64,000 bases of DNA from Sphaerulina vaccinii. Lineage: Eukaryota; Ascomycota; Dothideomycetes; Mycosphaerellales; Mycosphaerellaceae. Position numbers and translations under genes: made by a program. Below are positions 10,877-20,401 of this stretch, in pieces; within the stretch, counting starts at the first letter, position 1, and every line of letters starts with the position of its first letter. The stretch spans positions 992,001 through 1,056,000 of the forward strand of contig JAKUDP010000001.1 of assembly GCA_022570795.1 (NCBI GenBank), read 5' to 3'. The notes beneath the pieces are model-generated. The model was given only the letters and a program-made list of their open reading frames with translations. It searched no databases and was not told where the DNA came from.

Positions 10877-11537
10877 ATTGTAAAGTGGTAATGTGTGTTA
10901 GCGTAGTAGCGTAGTAGCAACGATCACTCTCGAGAGCAGGAAGAGTGGCATAAGAGCTCTACCATCACATTACATGATCAAAGGAATGCTCACTGCAGTC
11001 AGGAGTACAAGCCGAGGGCTGAGGCGTATCGAACACCTCCAATATCGTCTCGCTCGTTTGCTCGTTCCTGTCAGAGCAGTGTACGGTTTGAGTTTGGTGC
11101 GGCTGCCCAGGATCCGAGATGTCTTGTGCAAAAGTGAGTCGATTGCCACGAGTCAATTGCTCCCACGCTTCGTACAGCGTCTTCACGCATCGGAGTTGGA
11201 TGCACTAGTTAGCGTCTCTCTGGAATCAGGCTTGCGGCGAATTACAGCCCCCGAGACGAACAGGTTGGCATGGTTTATAATGGCCGCTGGAGACCAGCAT
11301 CCAACTCCCATGCGCGAAGACGCTGTACAGCATGGACAGTAGCGTGATGAGTGACTTCAGTCCTTGATGGAAACATGTGCAAGAGGAGGAAGAGGGGCTG
11401 CAGGAAGAAATGTCCAAGCGACAGCCAACAACCTTGATCCTTGTCATTGCCAAGAGATATATATAAAATCCCAAGCTCACTCACTTTCGACGATCAACGA
11501 TTGACCAGACCTAACTTGGTCTCATAGCTCCACCAAC
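10877..11537. other. Divergent promoter region
   Basis: This lies between the minus-strand SDR and the plus-strand 2EXR-type gene and presumably drives both. No coding signal was found. A TATA-like element near the right end is listed separately. Confidence 0.45.
11458..11468 (+). promoter_or_regulatory. TATA-box-like element
   Basis: The sequence tatatataaaa lies 70 bp upstream of ATG 11538. Its distance suits a core promoter TATA box for the 2EXR-type gene, with a short leader beginning around the cactcactttcgac stretch. This is an inference from position and sequence only. Confidence 0.45.
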
Positions 11538-12296
11538 ATGGGACGCAATCGCAAGAGGCAGCGGAATGAACGCTCTGATGAGCAAGGACTGGCGGACAAC
11601 AGGCAGATTCTAGATGATCTCTTCAAAGTCTATCGAGAGCCACCGAGACCACAGCCAATACGAACCATCGGACTCACCGATCACGATACAAAGACTTGGT
11701 CTTCGACATCCACTGAGAAAACGTCCTCTGAAGCAGCACGGGCATCCTATAAGTCATCGGAGTGGGAAGCAGACAAGAACAAACCATGTTACCTTCTCGA
11801 ACTACCGGCCGAAATGAGGATCACCATTTATGAGCTCGTGTTGCTGGAGAGAGACTCCATCGACATCGTCTTCACTACTAAAGAAGGAACGACCTTTGAA
11901 GACCCGCCATTGATGAGGTAAATATAACCTCCCTTGTGATGAGTTCAAATGCTAAAGCCCTCGCCCAGAACGTGTTCCCAAATAGCCCTCGAAACTGCTG
12001 GTATCTTCTATGGCTGCAACACTTTCCATTGTTCGCACTACAACCACTTCGACGATGATGTTGAGGACTTCATCGCTTTAAAGTGGCTTGAGTCCTTGGG
12101 CAAGTGGCGCCGCTCAAAATTGACCACGCTCTCCATCCAACAGCACTATCCAGGCCTAGCAGGACGAGACGAGATCCGACCAATAGGCCGAGGATTCCAG
12201 CTCCCGGAAGCACTGAGGAAGCGTTCCAGCGATGTAGACGACGCATGTGGCGATACTTGGACAGACACGGGCGTGGCATCAAGGCTGGTGTGGTGA
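11538..12296 (+). CDS. 2EXR/F-box-like domain protein
   Basis: Exons 11538-11917 and 11969-12296 flank a 51-bp intron; joining gives PPLMRTCSQIALETAGIFYG, the characteristic second half of the fungal 2EXR/F-box-like domain. The product is 235 aa. A basic N-terminus (MGRNRKRQRNERSDEQG) and a low-complexity linker are followed by CYLLELPAEMRITIYELVL, the F-box-like helix, at about residues 92-110. The C-terminal part shows no known motif. These proteins are widespread and expanded in filamentous ascomycetes, with no proven role; coupling to ubiquitin ligases is only suspected. The 3' end is less certain: the final 40 residues look less constrained and could hide another intron. Confidence 0.72.
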
Positions 12297-12535
12297 CAGT
12301 TGACCCGTTCTGAAGGAGATGTCGCAGAGTATCTCACGGGAAGACAAAGACTGCGCTACTCAGCGTGAGGATGGAGCGTCAGCAGAAGTTATCAATGCTT
12401 TAGAGGTAGTGCCTTGAGGGTGAGCAGGCAGCATGCCTAGCCTAGCCTAGCAAAGTACTGAGCTGTACAAACTATGTACATTAGCTGTGCAGTGTCTAGT
12501 ATCACTTACAGACCAAGACCGCAGCTCTCCCCATG

Positions 12536-13053
12536 TCACCGCTCCACGGCATACATATATGTATAGAATCTCACCAATGCCTCCACGCCGACCAGATCTC
12601 CCTCTCGCATCAACCTCGCAATGTCAATATTGAGCGGACTGTCTGGCTCTGCTCCCGCAGCCAACAATTGCTCAATAGCTTCCAATGTGCTCACAATCCC
12701 ATAGGCTGGTGTCCAACTCGTCTTCAACAGATCTAGACAGATCTCTCCAGTTTTGAAGTTCACATTCGGGTGGCAGATGGGTGTTTGAAATCGGATCTCG
12801 GGTGGTGAGTTTGGATATGATTGAGGGACTGTAATCAAGAGATCCCATTTGCCACCTTGGAAAGATATGTCAGCCTTGTCCATATATACTGTATAGTGCA
12901 TAGCGTACCTTCATAAGCAGTTCCCTCCGGTCCTTGTAGTACTGCAGCAAGCTGGAACAAGTCGTCATCGCTGACAGGTTCCAGACGCGTGAGGACTGCT
13001 GAGGGTTCGCGATTGTAAGCTTCGAGCTCTTTGATGAGCCGTTTGGACGCCAT
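12536..13053 (-). CDS. pex4: Ubiquitin-conjugating enzyme E2, PEX4-like peroxin
   Basis: Exons 13053-12909 and 12855-12536 flank a 53-bp intron; splicing reads GTAYEGGKWDLLITVP. The product is 154 aa, a bare UBC fold. The active-site cysteine is in NFKTGEICLDLLK, preceded by the HPN motif (ICHPNVNF) and PPEIRFQTP. The SWTPAYGIVSTLEAIEQLL stretch and C-terminal helix resemble Pex4, the E2 that monoubiquitinates the import receptor Pex5 at the peroxisome membrane with Pex22 as anchor. A general E2 cannot be excluded, but the spacing around the cysteine favours Pex4. No membrane segment is present, as expected. The ATG at 13053 is preceded in frame only by non-ATG codons. Confidence 0.82.
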
Positions 13054-13525
13054 TGTCACATTCTCTCAGGAGCAATGTCTTCGTCTTGCAGAAGACGCGA
13101 TACAACAGAGTTCACGAAGGCAGGCAGAGCTCGAGCTCCAACAAGGTTGCGGAAAGGGCGAAGCCGGCCGAGGTCATCTTTCGCGATGTTTCACTTCGTC
13201 CTTCAGCGCCTCTTCATCAACTACACGCAAGTAGACCATAAACCGGGAATCTGATACCATTCCGCATCGACGAAGTTCATAATAACAATCACAGAAAGTG
13301 TGTACTTTCCTTTACTCTCCGCCAAGGACCTTCAGAGGACACTTACGAGACACTCTCTTCGTACCTAACGGCCGAATCGATAAGTGCTTAGACGACAGTG
13401 TATCGACTGAACACGACCTTGATCACAAACTTCTAAAAGGGCGGCATTTTCATCATTCAACTGATACATTACTGATCTTAGCATACGCTCATCAACACTA
13501 GTTCCATCCAAGTTCAGCCCGCAAG
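13054..13525. other. Intergenic region
   Basis: This segment lies between the PEX4-like promoter and the 3' end of the GPI-type protein gene. No coding frame or repeat stands out. Confidence 0.45.
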
Positions 13526-14046
13526 CTACAACAAGTACATAGCAGCGCCACCAATAGCCCCAAACACACCAGCCATCGGCATCCCCGTCGCAACCGCTGC
13601 TCCACCTGAACTAGTCGACGACGATCCAGTCACAGCTGCTGTGCCCATCGTGCTAGAACCAGAAATCACACCAGCTGGCTGCGATGTAGAGCTAGTAATC
13701 ATCGTCGACATGGAGCTGCTGTCCGTCGTGGAGCTCTCCATCGTTGTGCTCGCAGCACCAGATCCCCCTCCGGTCTTCGCAGCAAGAGAGCTAACAATTG
13801 AGGTATAGCCTGGAGTACTGAACGCCACCGTTGTACCATCTACGACGCAGTTGCCTTCGCTGAAGTTCGTTGTACCCGGGCAGCAGGTTGTGGCTCCATC
13901 GGTGCCTGTTACGGAGGACCAGCCGTCTGGGCAGGATGACTAGGGTGCGGTGTCAGTAAGTGGACGAGTTGAAAAGTGGAGTGGCTGACCTGTGCTTGTG
14001 TGGCGCACGCGTAAAGCGATGCGAGGATGGCAGCTTTGGTGAACAT
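13526..14046 (-). CDS. Secreted Ser/Thr-rich protein, probable GPI-anchored surface protein
   Basis: Exons 14046-13990 and 13939-13526 flank a 50-bp intron (gtcagc...ccctag). The product is 156 aa. It opens with a signal peptide (MFTKAAILASLYACATQAQ) that ends almost exactly at the intron. A short cysteine-containing module follows (SSCPDGW, TTCCPGT, GNCVVDG). Then comes a Ser/Thr/Gly-rich stalk of about 70 residues, likely O-mannosylated. The C-terminus is hydrophobic (GVFGAIGGAAMYLL) and preceded by small residues, a typical GPI-attachment signal. The protein is therefore expected in the cell wall or outer plasma membrane. Its specific function is unknown. Confidence 0.75.
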
Positions 14047-14499
14047 TGTGTAGTGATGTCGTTTATATGGCCTTGAGAGCGAAGAGCGCTGGCTTGACCC
14101 GTTCTACTGTAGTTTTTGAGATTGCTGTGTATGATCTTGGTCAATGGTACTGGTTACACAAGCAGCATATATGTATGGTCTGTATGCAGATCGATAGACG
14201 CCAAGCCACTGACGCTCGAAGGAATGTTGCTGGACGCCTTACCTGAACATGTCGCGTATCATATGTCGATCGGAGGCTGAGTTTCAGACGAAATCGCTAT
14301 TGCCATTGGCTGTAGTACAAAGCAGTGACGATGCTTCTGATTTGGCAATGTGTCGTATGTACCAGAGAGTATACATACTTCGTGATGAAGAAGCGCCACC
14401 ACTCCGCCTCTCTGCACTGGCCCATATCAGCAATCCGCTGAGTTGGCGCGTAAGACCTTGGTCGTCAGGCAAGCCGTCGGACACAGCGAGTGTTCCCTC
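14047..14499. other. Intergenic region
   Basis: Promoter of the GPI-type gene plus the 3' side of the phosphatidylserine decarboxylase gene. No gene, RNA or notable repeat was seen. Confidence 0.45.
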
Positions 14500-15654
14500 C
14501 TAAGGACTTGTACCGACCCTCGACCCAACACTGGCCAGCGTTTCACAGCCTTTCTCTGTCGAATTCTTCACCAAATCCGCATCCAGCTCCACATCACCTT
14601 GAGGGTATAACACTATTACAGTTGATCCGCCGTACAGGAAAGCGCCCAAACACTCTCCTCTCGAGATCTGCGATCCCGGCGCGATACCATCGTTATATCT
14701 GATACTGCCAACCAACATAGCTCCCACGGCGATAATCGCGACTTTCAACCCGGTCTCTTTGCGATTGACGATCATGACAGATCGCTTGTTCTCGCAGAAG
14801 ACATCCAAAGTACCGGGCTCGGTGATCGCCTGTGGGTTGACAGTGTAGTATGTTCCAGGAATGTCGGTTATCGACTCGACTGTGCCATTGACGGGCGAGT
14901 GCCAGCGATGATAGTCTTGAGGCGCTAGTCTTGCAATGTTTATGCACCCAGTATCGAACTCTTTGGCCAAGCTTGCTGAATTGAGTAGCTTCTCTATTGA
15001 AAACCCAAATCCTTTGATCCAGTACTTCGTGGCTAGGTCAATGGTTGGAAAGACTGTCAGACGACAATCTGCTGGACTTGACACGACTTTGCCATTCTCT
15101 GGCTCATCAATTGGTCGTGCACCGTCCCTCAACTCTCTTGCGAAGAACTCGTTGAAGTTCTTGTATTGTGTTATGTCCGGCTTCTTGAGCTCATCTAAGC
15201 TCTCTTGAAGGTTAAATGATTCAATAAAGGGACGAATATGTTCTACACTTTCCGGAGCATCGTACTGCTTGCCCATCTTCACGGACTGCTCCTTCAGCAA
15301 AGCTTGCGTTCGTTGCCAGTGAAGAGCCTTTTCCTGCTCGGAGCCATAATAGAGCAGGTGCATGCCTAGACGGACGTAGATAGACATCTCTTCAAAAGAC
15401 TTCTGGCCGGTCTTGCGATCGAGGACGTAGTTGCCGAGATGAAAAGCTGATTCGAATTCTTGGAGCGAGTTGTACGGAAAGATGGAACGCATCCAGCTAT
15501 GTTGCTGCTCATGTTTCGAAGGAGCATGCAATGTGCTTTTGGGGTCCTCGTGGGTTTTGTTTCCAGCATCGTCTGTCACCTGAATCAAAGCCGTTTCTGC
15601 TGCATTTAGATGCTCCGTGGGAAGATTGACTGGAAGCTTAGTAGAAGAAGCCAT
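14500..15654 (-). CDS. Phosphatidylserine decarboxylase, GGST-type
   Basis: A single exon of 384 aa. The enzyme converts phosphatidylserine to phosphatidylethanolamine and forms its pyruvoyl cofactor by self-cleavage. The cleavage motif appears as YGGST at about residue 340, within GAFLYGGSTVIVLYP. This GGST form is that of yeast Psd2-type rather than LGST mitochondrial Psd1-type enzymes. Other family blocks are FNEFFARELRDGARPID, SPADCRLTVFP, YHRWHSPVNGTVES and GTYYTVNPQAI. There is no mitochondrial presequence, membrane helix or C2 domain, so it is shorter than Psd2 and may be a soluble or peripheral variant on endomembranes. The ATG at 15654 begins MASSTKLPVN. Confidence 0.92.
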   Translation of the reverse strand: MASSTKLPVNLPTEHLNAAETALIQVTDDAGNKTHEDPKSTLHAPSKHEQQHSWMRSIFPYNSLQEFESAFHLGNYVLDRKTGQKSFEEMSIYVRLGMHLLYYGSEQEKALHWQRTQALLKEQSVKMGKQYDAPESVEHIRPFIESFNLQESLDELKKPDITQYKNFNEFFARELRDGARPIDEPENGKVVSSPADCRLTVFPTIDLATKYWIKGFGFSIEKLLNSASLAKEFDTGCINIARLAPQDYHRWHSPVNGTVESITDIPGTYYTVNPQAITEPGTLDVFCENKRSVMIVNRKETGLKVAIIAVGAMLVGSIRYNDGIAPGSQISRGECLGAFLYGGSTVIVLYPQGDVELDADLVKNSTEKGCETLASVGSRVGTSP

Positions 15655-16116
15655 GATGTGCGCAGTCCAGAGGCAGCTTTTCTGCAGTATCGTAGTATGC
15701 TTGTTTGTGAAGAACTTGCAAAGTGGGAAGACTTCAGGTTGTGAAGATGCTCTGCACTCTGCAGGTCCAGATCGTTCCTTTGCCTCGCTTCATCCCACCA
15801 TAGCATAAAATAGCCAATCGATCGCATTGTGCTAAGCTCTCCACATGCAAAAGCTTGGTCGCGAGCTGCAAGCATACCTCCTACGTCATGGCCCACGCGT
15901 ACTGTATAGTTTCGAGTCGTGTGTTTGGCAGACGCGAAAGTAGATCACATTCGAGGTGCTTCCCGGCCAATCAGATGCCGAAAGAGTCATGAGCGTCGAG
16001 TGGAACTGAGATCGAGTAGCATATAGCTGTGGTAGATGCTGCTGAAGAGCTATTCCAGACTGTACTTTTACTTTTCATGCTGCGAGTTCGGCAGCTGTAG
16101 CTACGTGAATGTCCTC
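15655..16116. other. Intergenic region
   Basis: Upstream region of the phosphatidylserine decarboxylase gene and downstream region of the MMtag gene; both are on the minus strand. Nothing else is supported. Confidence 0.45.
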
Positions 16117-16941
16117 TCATCGTGAGTCGTCTCTGCGACGCCTTGGATTTGGTGATCGGCTGCGCTCCCTTTTCGACGCCCTCTCACGACTTCGACTTCG
16201 CTCCTCGTGGTTTCTTCGTGATCTGTCGCCGCGTCTGTCTCCGTGTCTTTCACCGCTTCGATCCCGGTGTCTGCGCATTCGATCATCCTCCCGGTCTCTA
16301 CTCCGACTACGATTTCTGCGTCGCCTGTCTCCTGACCGTGAGCGAGACCTATGCCTATGTCTGCGAGACTCTCTTTCACCATCGCGCGACCGTGATCTGG
16401 ACCTTCGATGTCTGTGTCTTCTTTCACCTCTCTCATCATCGTGCCTTCTTCTCCTGTCTCGACTCCTGCTACGATCTCGCCGCCTGTGGTCACGCGACCT
16501 ATGCTCTTTCTTCTCTCTCGACCCGAGCGCTTTTGTCTTGTCTACCTCATCCTCGTCGTCTGCCAGAGCTTCCTTCAGCGCTTTGTTGACTTCTCTCTGA
16601 GTGATCTTGCTGTCTCCCAGTGGTTGCAGGTTCGCGTTCGTCCTATCCGGTACAGGCAGACCAAGAGCCAGGTTCATGGCATCCTCTTCCGCCTCTTTCA
16701 CCTTGCGCATCTCCTCGCGCTTGGCTTCGCGCTCCTTCTCCAGTCGCTGCTCCGGAGTAAGATCTGCATCATCGGCCTTTGCATACCAGTTCAGATCCTT
16801 GTTCTGTTGCCAGCGGCCAACCGGTGCCATCAACGAGTGGCCGAGATAGTTCTCGCGATTCGTCGCCGACTTGACATCCTCCCACTTGAAATCGACTCCA
16901 CCTCGCGAGCCTTCCTTGCGCACTGACTGGAGTAGATCCAT
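16117..16941 (-). CDS. MMtag-family (multiple myeloma tumor-associated 2-like) RS-rich nuclear protein
   Basis: A single exon of 274 aa. The first 60 residues are the conserved MMtag module: MDLLQSVRKEGSRGGVDFKW, then NRENYLGHSLMAPVGRWQ and KDLNWYAK. A charged coiled segment (LTPEQRLEKEREAKREEMRK) follows. The C-terminal half is a long Arg/Ser/Asp/Glu-rich tail with many RSRSRD and RRHRHR repeats, like the RS tails of splicing factors. The animal homologue is a phosphorylated nuclear protein of unknown function, and a role in RNA processing is an inference from the tail. The frame is open for 36 more codons upstream, but the conserved start is at 16941. Confidence 0.87.
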   Translation of the reverse strand: MDLLQSVRKEGSRGGVDFKWEDVKSATNRENYLGHSLMAPVGRWQQNKDLNWYAKADDADLTPEQRLEKEREAKREEMRKVKEAEEDAMNLALGLPVPDRTNANLQPLGDSKITQREVNKALKEALADDEDEVDKTKALGSREKKEHRSRDHRRRDRSRSRDRRRRHDDERGERRHRHRRSRSRSRDGERESRRHRHRSRSRSGDRRRRNRSRSRDREDDRMRRHRDRSGERHGDRRGDRSRRNHEERSRSRERASKRERSRSPNPRRRRDDSR

Positions 16942-17135
16942 TGTTGTTGTCAACTTGGTATGTCGATGTAGAGGAGAGTTGAGAAAGTGGGCGGAGAGGT
17001 CTCCGTCCCCAGAAAATATCAAGCTTTTGACTTGCGTCAACCCCTGCACTGGCTGCAGAGCCTCAAGTTAAAGTCCAAACGTGTCTTTCTGTAATCATGT
17101 TCACTTGACTTTCTCCTCTTTCCTACATTTCAATC

Positions 17136-19719
17136 ATGGTAAAGTCATGGAGTGTCAGCTCACTGCTGGCGACGACATGTGCTGTGCTGGCCGCAGCAGA
17201 AGAGAGTTCTGTCTTCAGCAAAGCCTCGAATGAGAGCTTGCTATGGGGAGCATATCGTCCCAATGTGTACTTTGGCGTTCGACCTCGAATCCCCAAATCA
17301 ATTCTTACTGGACTTCTTTGGGGACGAGTAGAGGACTTTTCTTCTATACAACACGATGTACGATTCACATGCGAGCAGCACTCAGGCATGGCTGGTTATG
17401 GCTGGGACGCCTATGATCCTCGAACAGGAGGTATTCAGACTGTGCACGACAAGGATAATGGCATTGATCTGGAAACGAGCTTTGTCAAGTTTGACAATGG
17501 CAAGGGCGGTTGGGGCGCAAGAATCAGGGGCACACCCAGAGAAGATGCGCAGCCAAAAGAAGGTAGCACTGGTGGCCCAGAGACCTTGAAAACGGCAGTC
17601 TGGTTCACTGTGAGTGCTGAAGGTCTGGGAGGAAGTATCACCGCCCTGGGCAGTGAGGGTGCCTCTGAGTCAGGCTACGAAGGCGATGTGATACTGGAAG
17701 GCGATGTGGGCCAGCTTGGTGAATTCAGGTTAGCCATTACTGAGCCAACACCACAAAACCATCCATTGCACAACCATCCTTCGTCCCAGAGCAAACCACT
17801 GGATCACACATTCGTGCACTCTACACAAGTTCCAGAAGAAGCTCTGTGGCAGTCGAAAGGTGAGTTGGCAAGTCCTGAAAAGATCACGACAAACTGAATT
17901 TAGGATCTGACGAGGTAAGCAGCTGTTCTCTTTCAATCCTTGAAGACTACGATCGATGCATATGTGGAGGAGTTCACGCAACAGAAGATGCCGCCGCCCT
18001 GGCAGACTTACACGATTCAAAACAAGCCTGGTGTGGGCAACATGCACATGGTGCAGAAGACATTCGAAGGACCATTCGAGTTCGACATCCTGTTCACCCC
18101 GAGTACTGCCGAGAAGCCAGCGTCATCCGACGAGTTGACAAAGTCTATCAAGACTGTTCTCGACTCCTTCGAGAAGAAGTACGTGGAAGTACACAAGCCT
18201 CTAGCTCCTTTCACGGAGGACAAGTGGCTTGGCTTTAGCAAGTCTCTCTTCAGTAACCTGATCGGAGGTATTGGCTACTTCTATGGTGAGCAAGTCATCG
18301 ATCGATCATACGCACCAGAGTATGAAGAGGAGAATGAGGGCTTCTGGGAAGAAGCCGAACAAGCGCGTGCACGAAACGCCCAGAAGCTTGAAGGACCATA
18401 TGAGCTGTTCACTTCCGTTCCCTCGCGACCTTTCTTTCCGCGCGGCTTCCTCTGGGACGAAGGCTTCCACCTGCTGCCAATCCTGGACTGGGACACTGAA
18501 CTTGCTATGCAGATCGTCAGCTCATGGTACAACACCATGGACGAAGATGGCTGGATCGCTCGTGAGCAGGTGCTGGGCTCTGAGGCACAAAGTAAAGTGC
18601 CTGCAGAGTTCTTGACGCAGTACCCACATTACGCCAACCCACCGACACTTTTCATGGTCGTCGAAGCTATTCTCGATAAGATCGAGCACAAGGCCGGCTC
18701 TGGAGCTGATCTGGATCTGAAGACACTGGGTCATGTTGCTGGCCACCATGTCGCTAGCCCAGAGTCCATCAAGTCATGGTTCAAGGAACTATACCCTCTA
18801 CTGCAGCGAAACTTCGACTGGTACCGCAAGACCCAATACGGTGACCTCAAGACTTACGATCGCGAAGCCTTCAGCTCAAAGGAAGGCTACAGATGGCGAG
18901 GCAGAACTTCACGTCACATCTTGACCTCCGGCCTCGACGACTACCCTCGTGCACAGCCACCACACCCTGGTGAGCTTCACCTGGATTTGATCAGCTGGAT
19001 CGGCTTGATGAGCCGTAACATCCAACGCATTGCAGCCTACCTTGGTGAAAGTGATGACGCTGCTAAGTACGGCAAGATCACAGAGGCGATCCGTCGCAAC
19101 GTCGACGATCTGCACTGGTCAAAGGAACACAGCACATACTGCGACACTACAATTGACGATTACGAAGAGACGTCACATGTATGCCATAAAGGCTACATCA
19201 GTATCTTCCCTCTGATGGCTGGTCTGCTCGATGCTAAGCACGAGCACTTGCCAGCTATTCTCGATCTCATTTCCGATGAAGAGGAACTCTGGAGTCCTCA
19301 CGGCATTCGCAGCTTGAGCAAGAAGGATGCTCTGTATAGTACAGACGAGAATTACTGGAGAAGTCCTGTGTGGATGAATATGAACTACCTGATTGTGAAG
19401 GAGCTATATGTGAGTCTTCCCGAAGCATCGTGACGAACGACATCAGCTAATTATACGTGAACAGAACCTCGCCCAACAGTCTGGTCCCTCACAATCGCGT
19501 GCAGCCAAGATGTACAGCGAACTACGAAAGAATCTCGTCGAGACTGTGTACAACTCCTGGTTAGAAACCGGCTTTGCATGGGAACAATATAACCCTGAAA
19601 CGGGTGCTGGACAACGAACTCAGCACTTTACGGGCTGGACGTCGCTAGTTGTGAAGATCATGGCTATGCCTGACATTGCTGCTACTGGCAAGAAGGCCCA
19701 TGTGAAGGACGAGTTGTAA
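17136..19719 (+). CDS. ER mannosyl-oligosaccharide glucosidase (glucosidase I, GH63) with C-terminal KDEL
   Basis: Four exons are proposed: 17136-17859, 17904-17914, 17946-19409 and 19465-19719, giving 817 aa. The second exon is only 11 nt and the following intron only 31 bp, yet both phases fit. The enzyme removes the terminal glucose from Glc3Man9GlcNAc2 in the ER at the start of N-glycan processing. Family blocks include RPNVYFGVRPRIPKS, PFFPRGFLWDEGFHLLP, HPGELHLDLISWIGL, ENYWRSPVWMNMNYL and QHFTGWTSLV. The N-terminus looks like a cleavable signal peptide (SLLATTCAVLAAAEES) rather than a long type II anchor. The last four residues are KDEL, an ER-retrieval signal, suggesting a soluble luminal enzyme. 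Confidence 0.93.
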
Positions 19720-20401
19720 AGTATAGACGATATGGCTGGGCACCTAGATAGTCTAAGGCGATCATAACTTGTCGGATCTGTAATTAAAGAGAGCCACAGA
19801 CGATAAGAAGTCATTGATCTGTAGAAAGTAAAGAAAAGTATATATTGGCCAAGCGACAATGCAGGCCAATGAGAAATGGCTGACATGTGAGATCCTCAGG
19901 GATGTTCTTCGACTTCATCTCCTGTGCCTCTGTGATCACTTCTACTAATTTCTACCAATATGTGCAACATATAGTCATCCTCATGCTACAAACACATATT
20001 CGTACATATTCGTACGCAATGGCACCCATTCGGCACATATCCCGAAAAATGTTCAAAGCTACGGACGCTAAAAACGCCACAACTCGGACATCGTTTACGC
20101 CGAGCATTCTTGAGAATCAACGATGTCACCGGCCAAGGACTCAAACATACAGATTTCACGCCACCATCTACAGTACACAGTCGCTCGTTTGCTTGGCTAT
20201 GCATGGCAGAACGTGACGGGATTGTCTCGAACCCGCAAAGCCCGTTTTGACATTTCTCGGCGCGTCGCCACTTCTGCTGTTGCTTAATGGCCGCAGCAGC
20301 AGAATCTTGAACATCCTTTATCCTCCATCTTCAAGGCCTGTCCTGGTCAGCTTTACATCAACCACGGCCCTGGATCCTGGCCAATAGGACCTTCGGACAA
20401 G
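19720..20401. other. Intergenic region
   Basis: 3' region of the glucosidase gene and promoter of the ABC transporter gene. A short direct repeat of cacatattcgta occurs around 19994-20014. No gene-like frame was found. Confidence 0.45.

Noticed and set aside
15601..16090. Additional small gene on either strand between PSD and MMtag
   Set aside because: Only short frames overlapping the PSD start region, with no splice or family support.
16109..16600. Long plus-strand Arg/Ser/Leu-rich reading frames opposite the MMtag gene
   Set aside because: They are antisense shadows of the RS-repeat tail of the real minus-strand gene; the repeat composition keeps several frames open.
20216..20250. tRNA-like ctcgaacccg stretch upstream of the ABC gene
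   Set aside because: No acceptor stem or anticodon arm can be folded around it.
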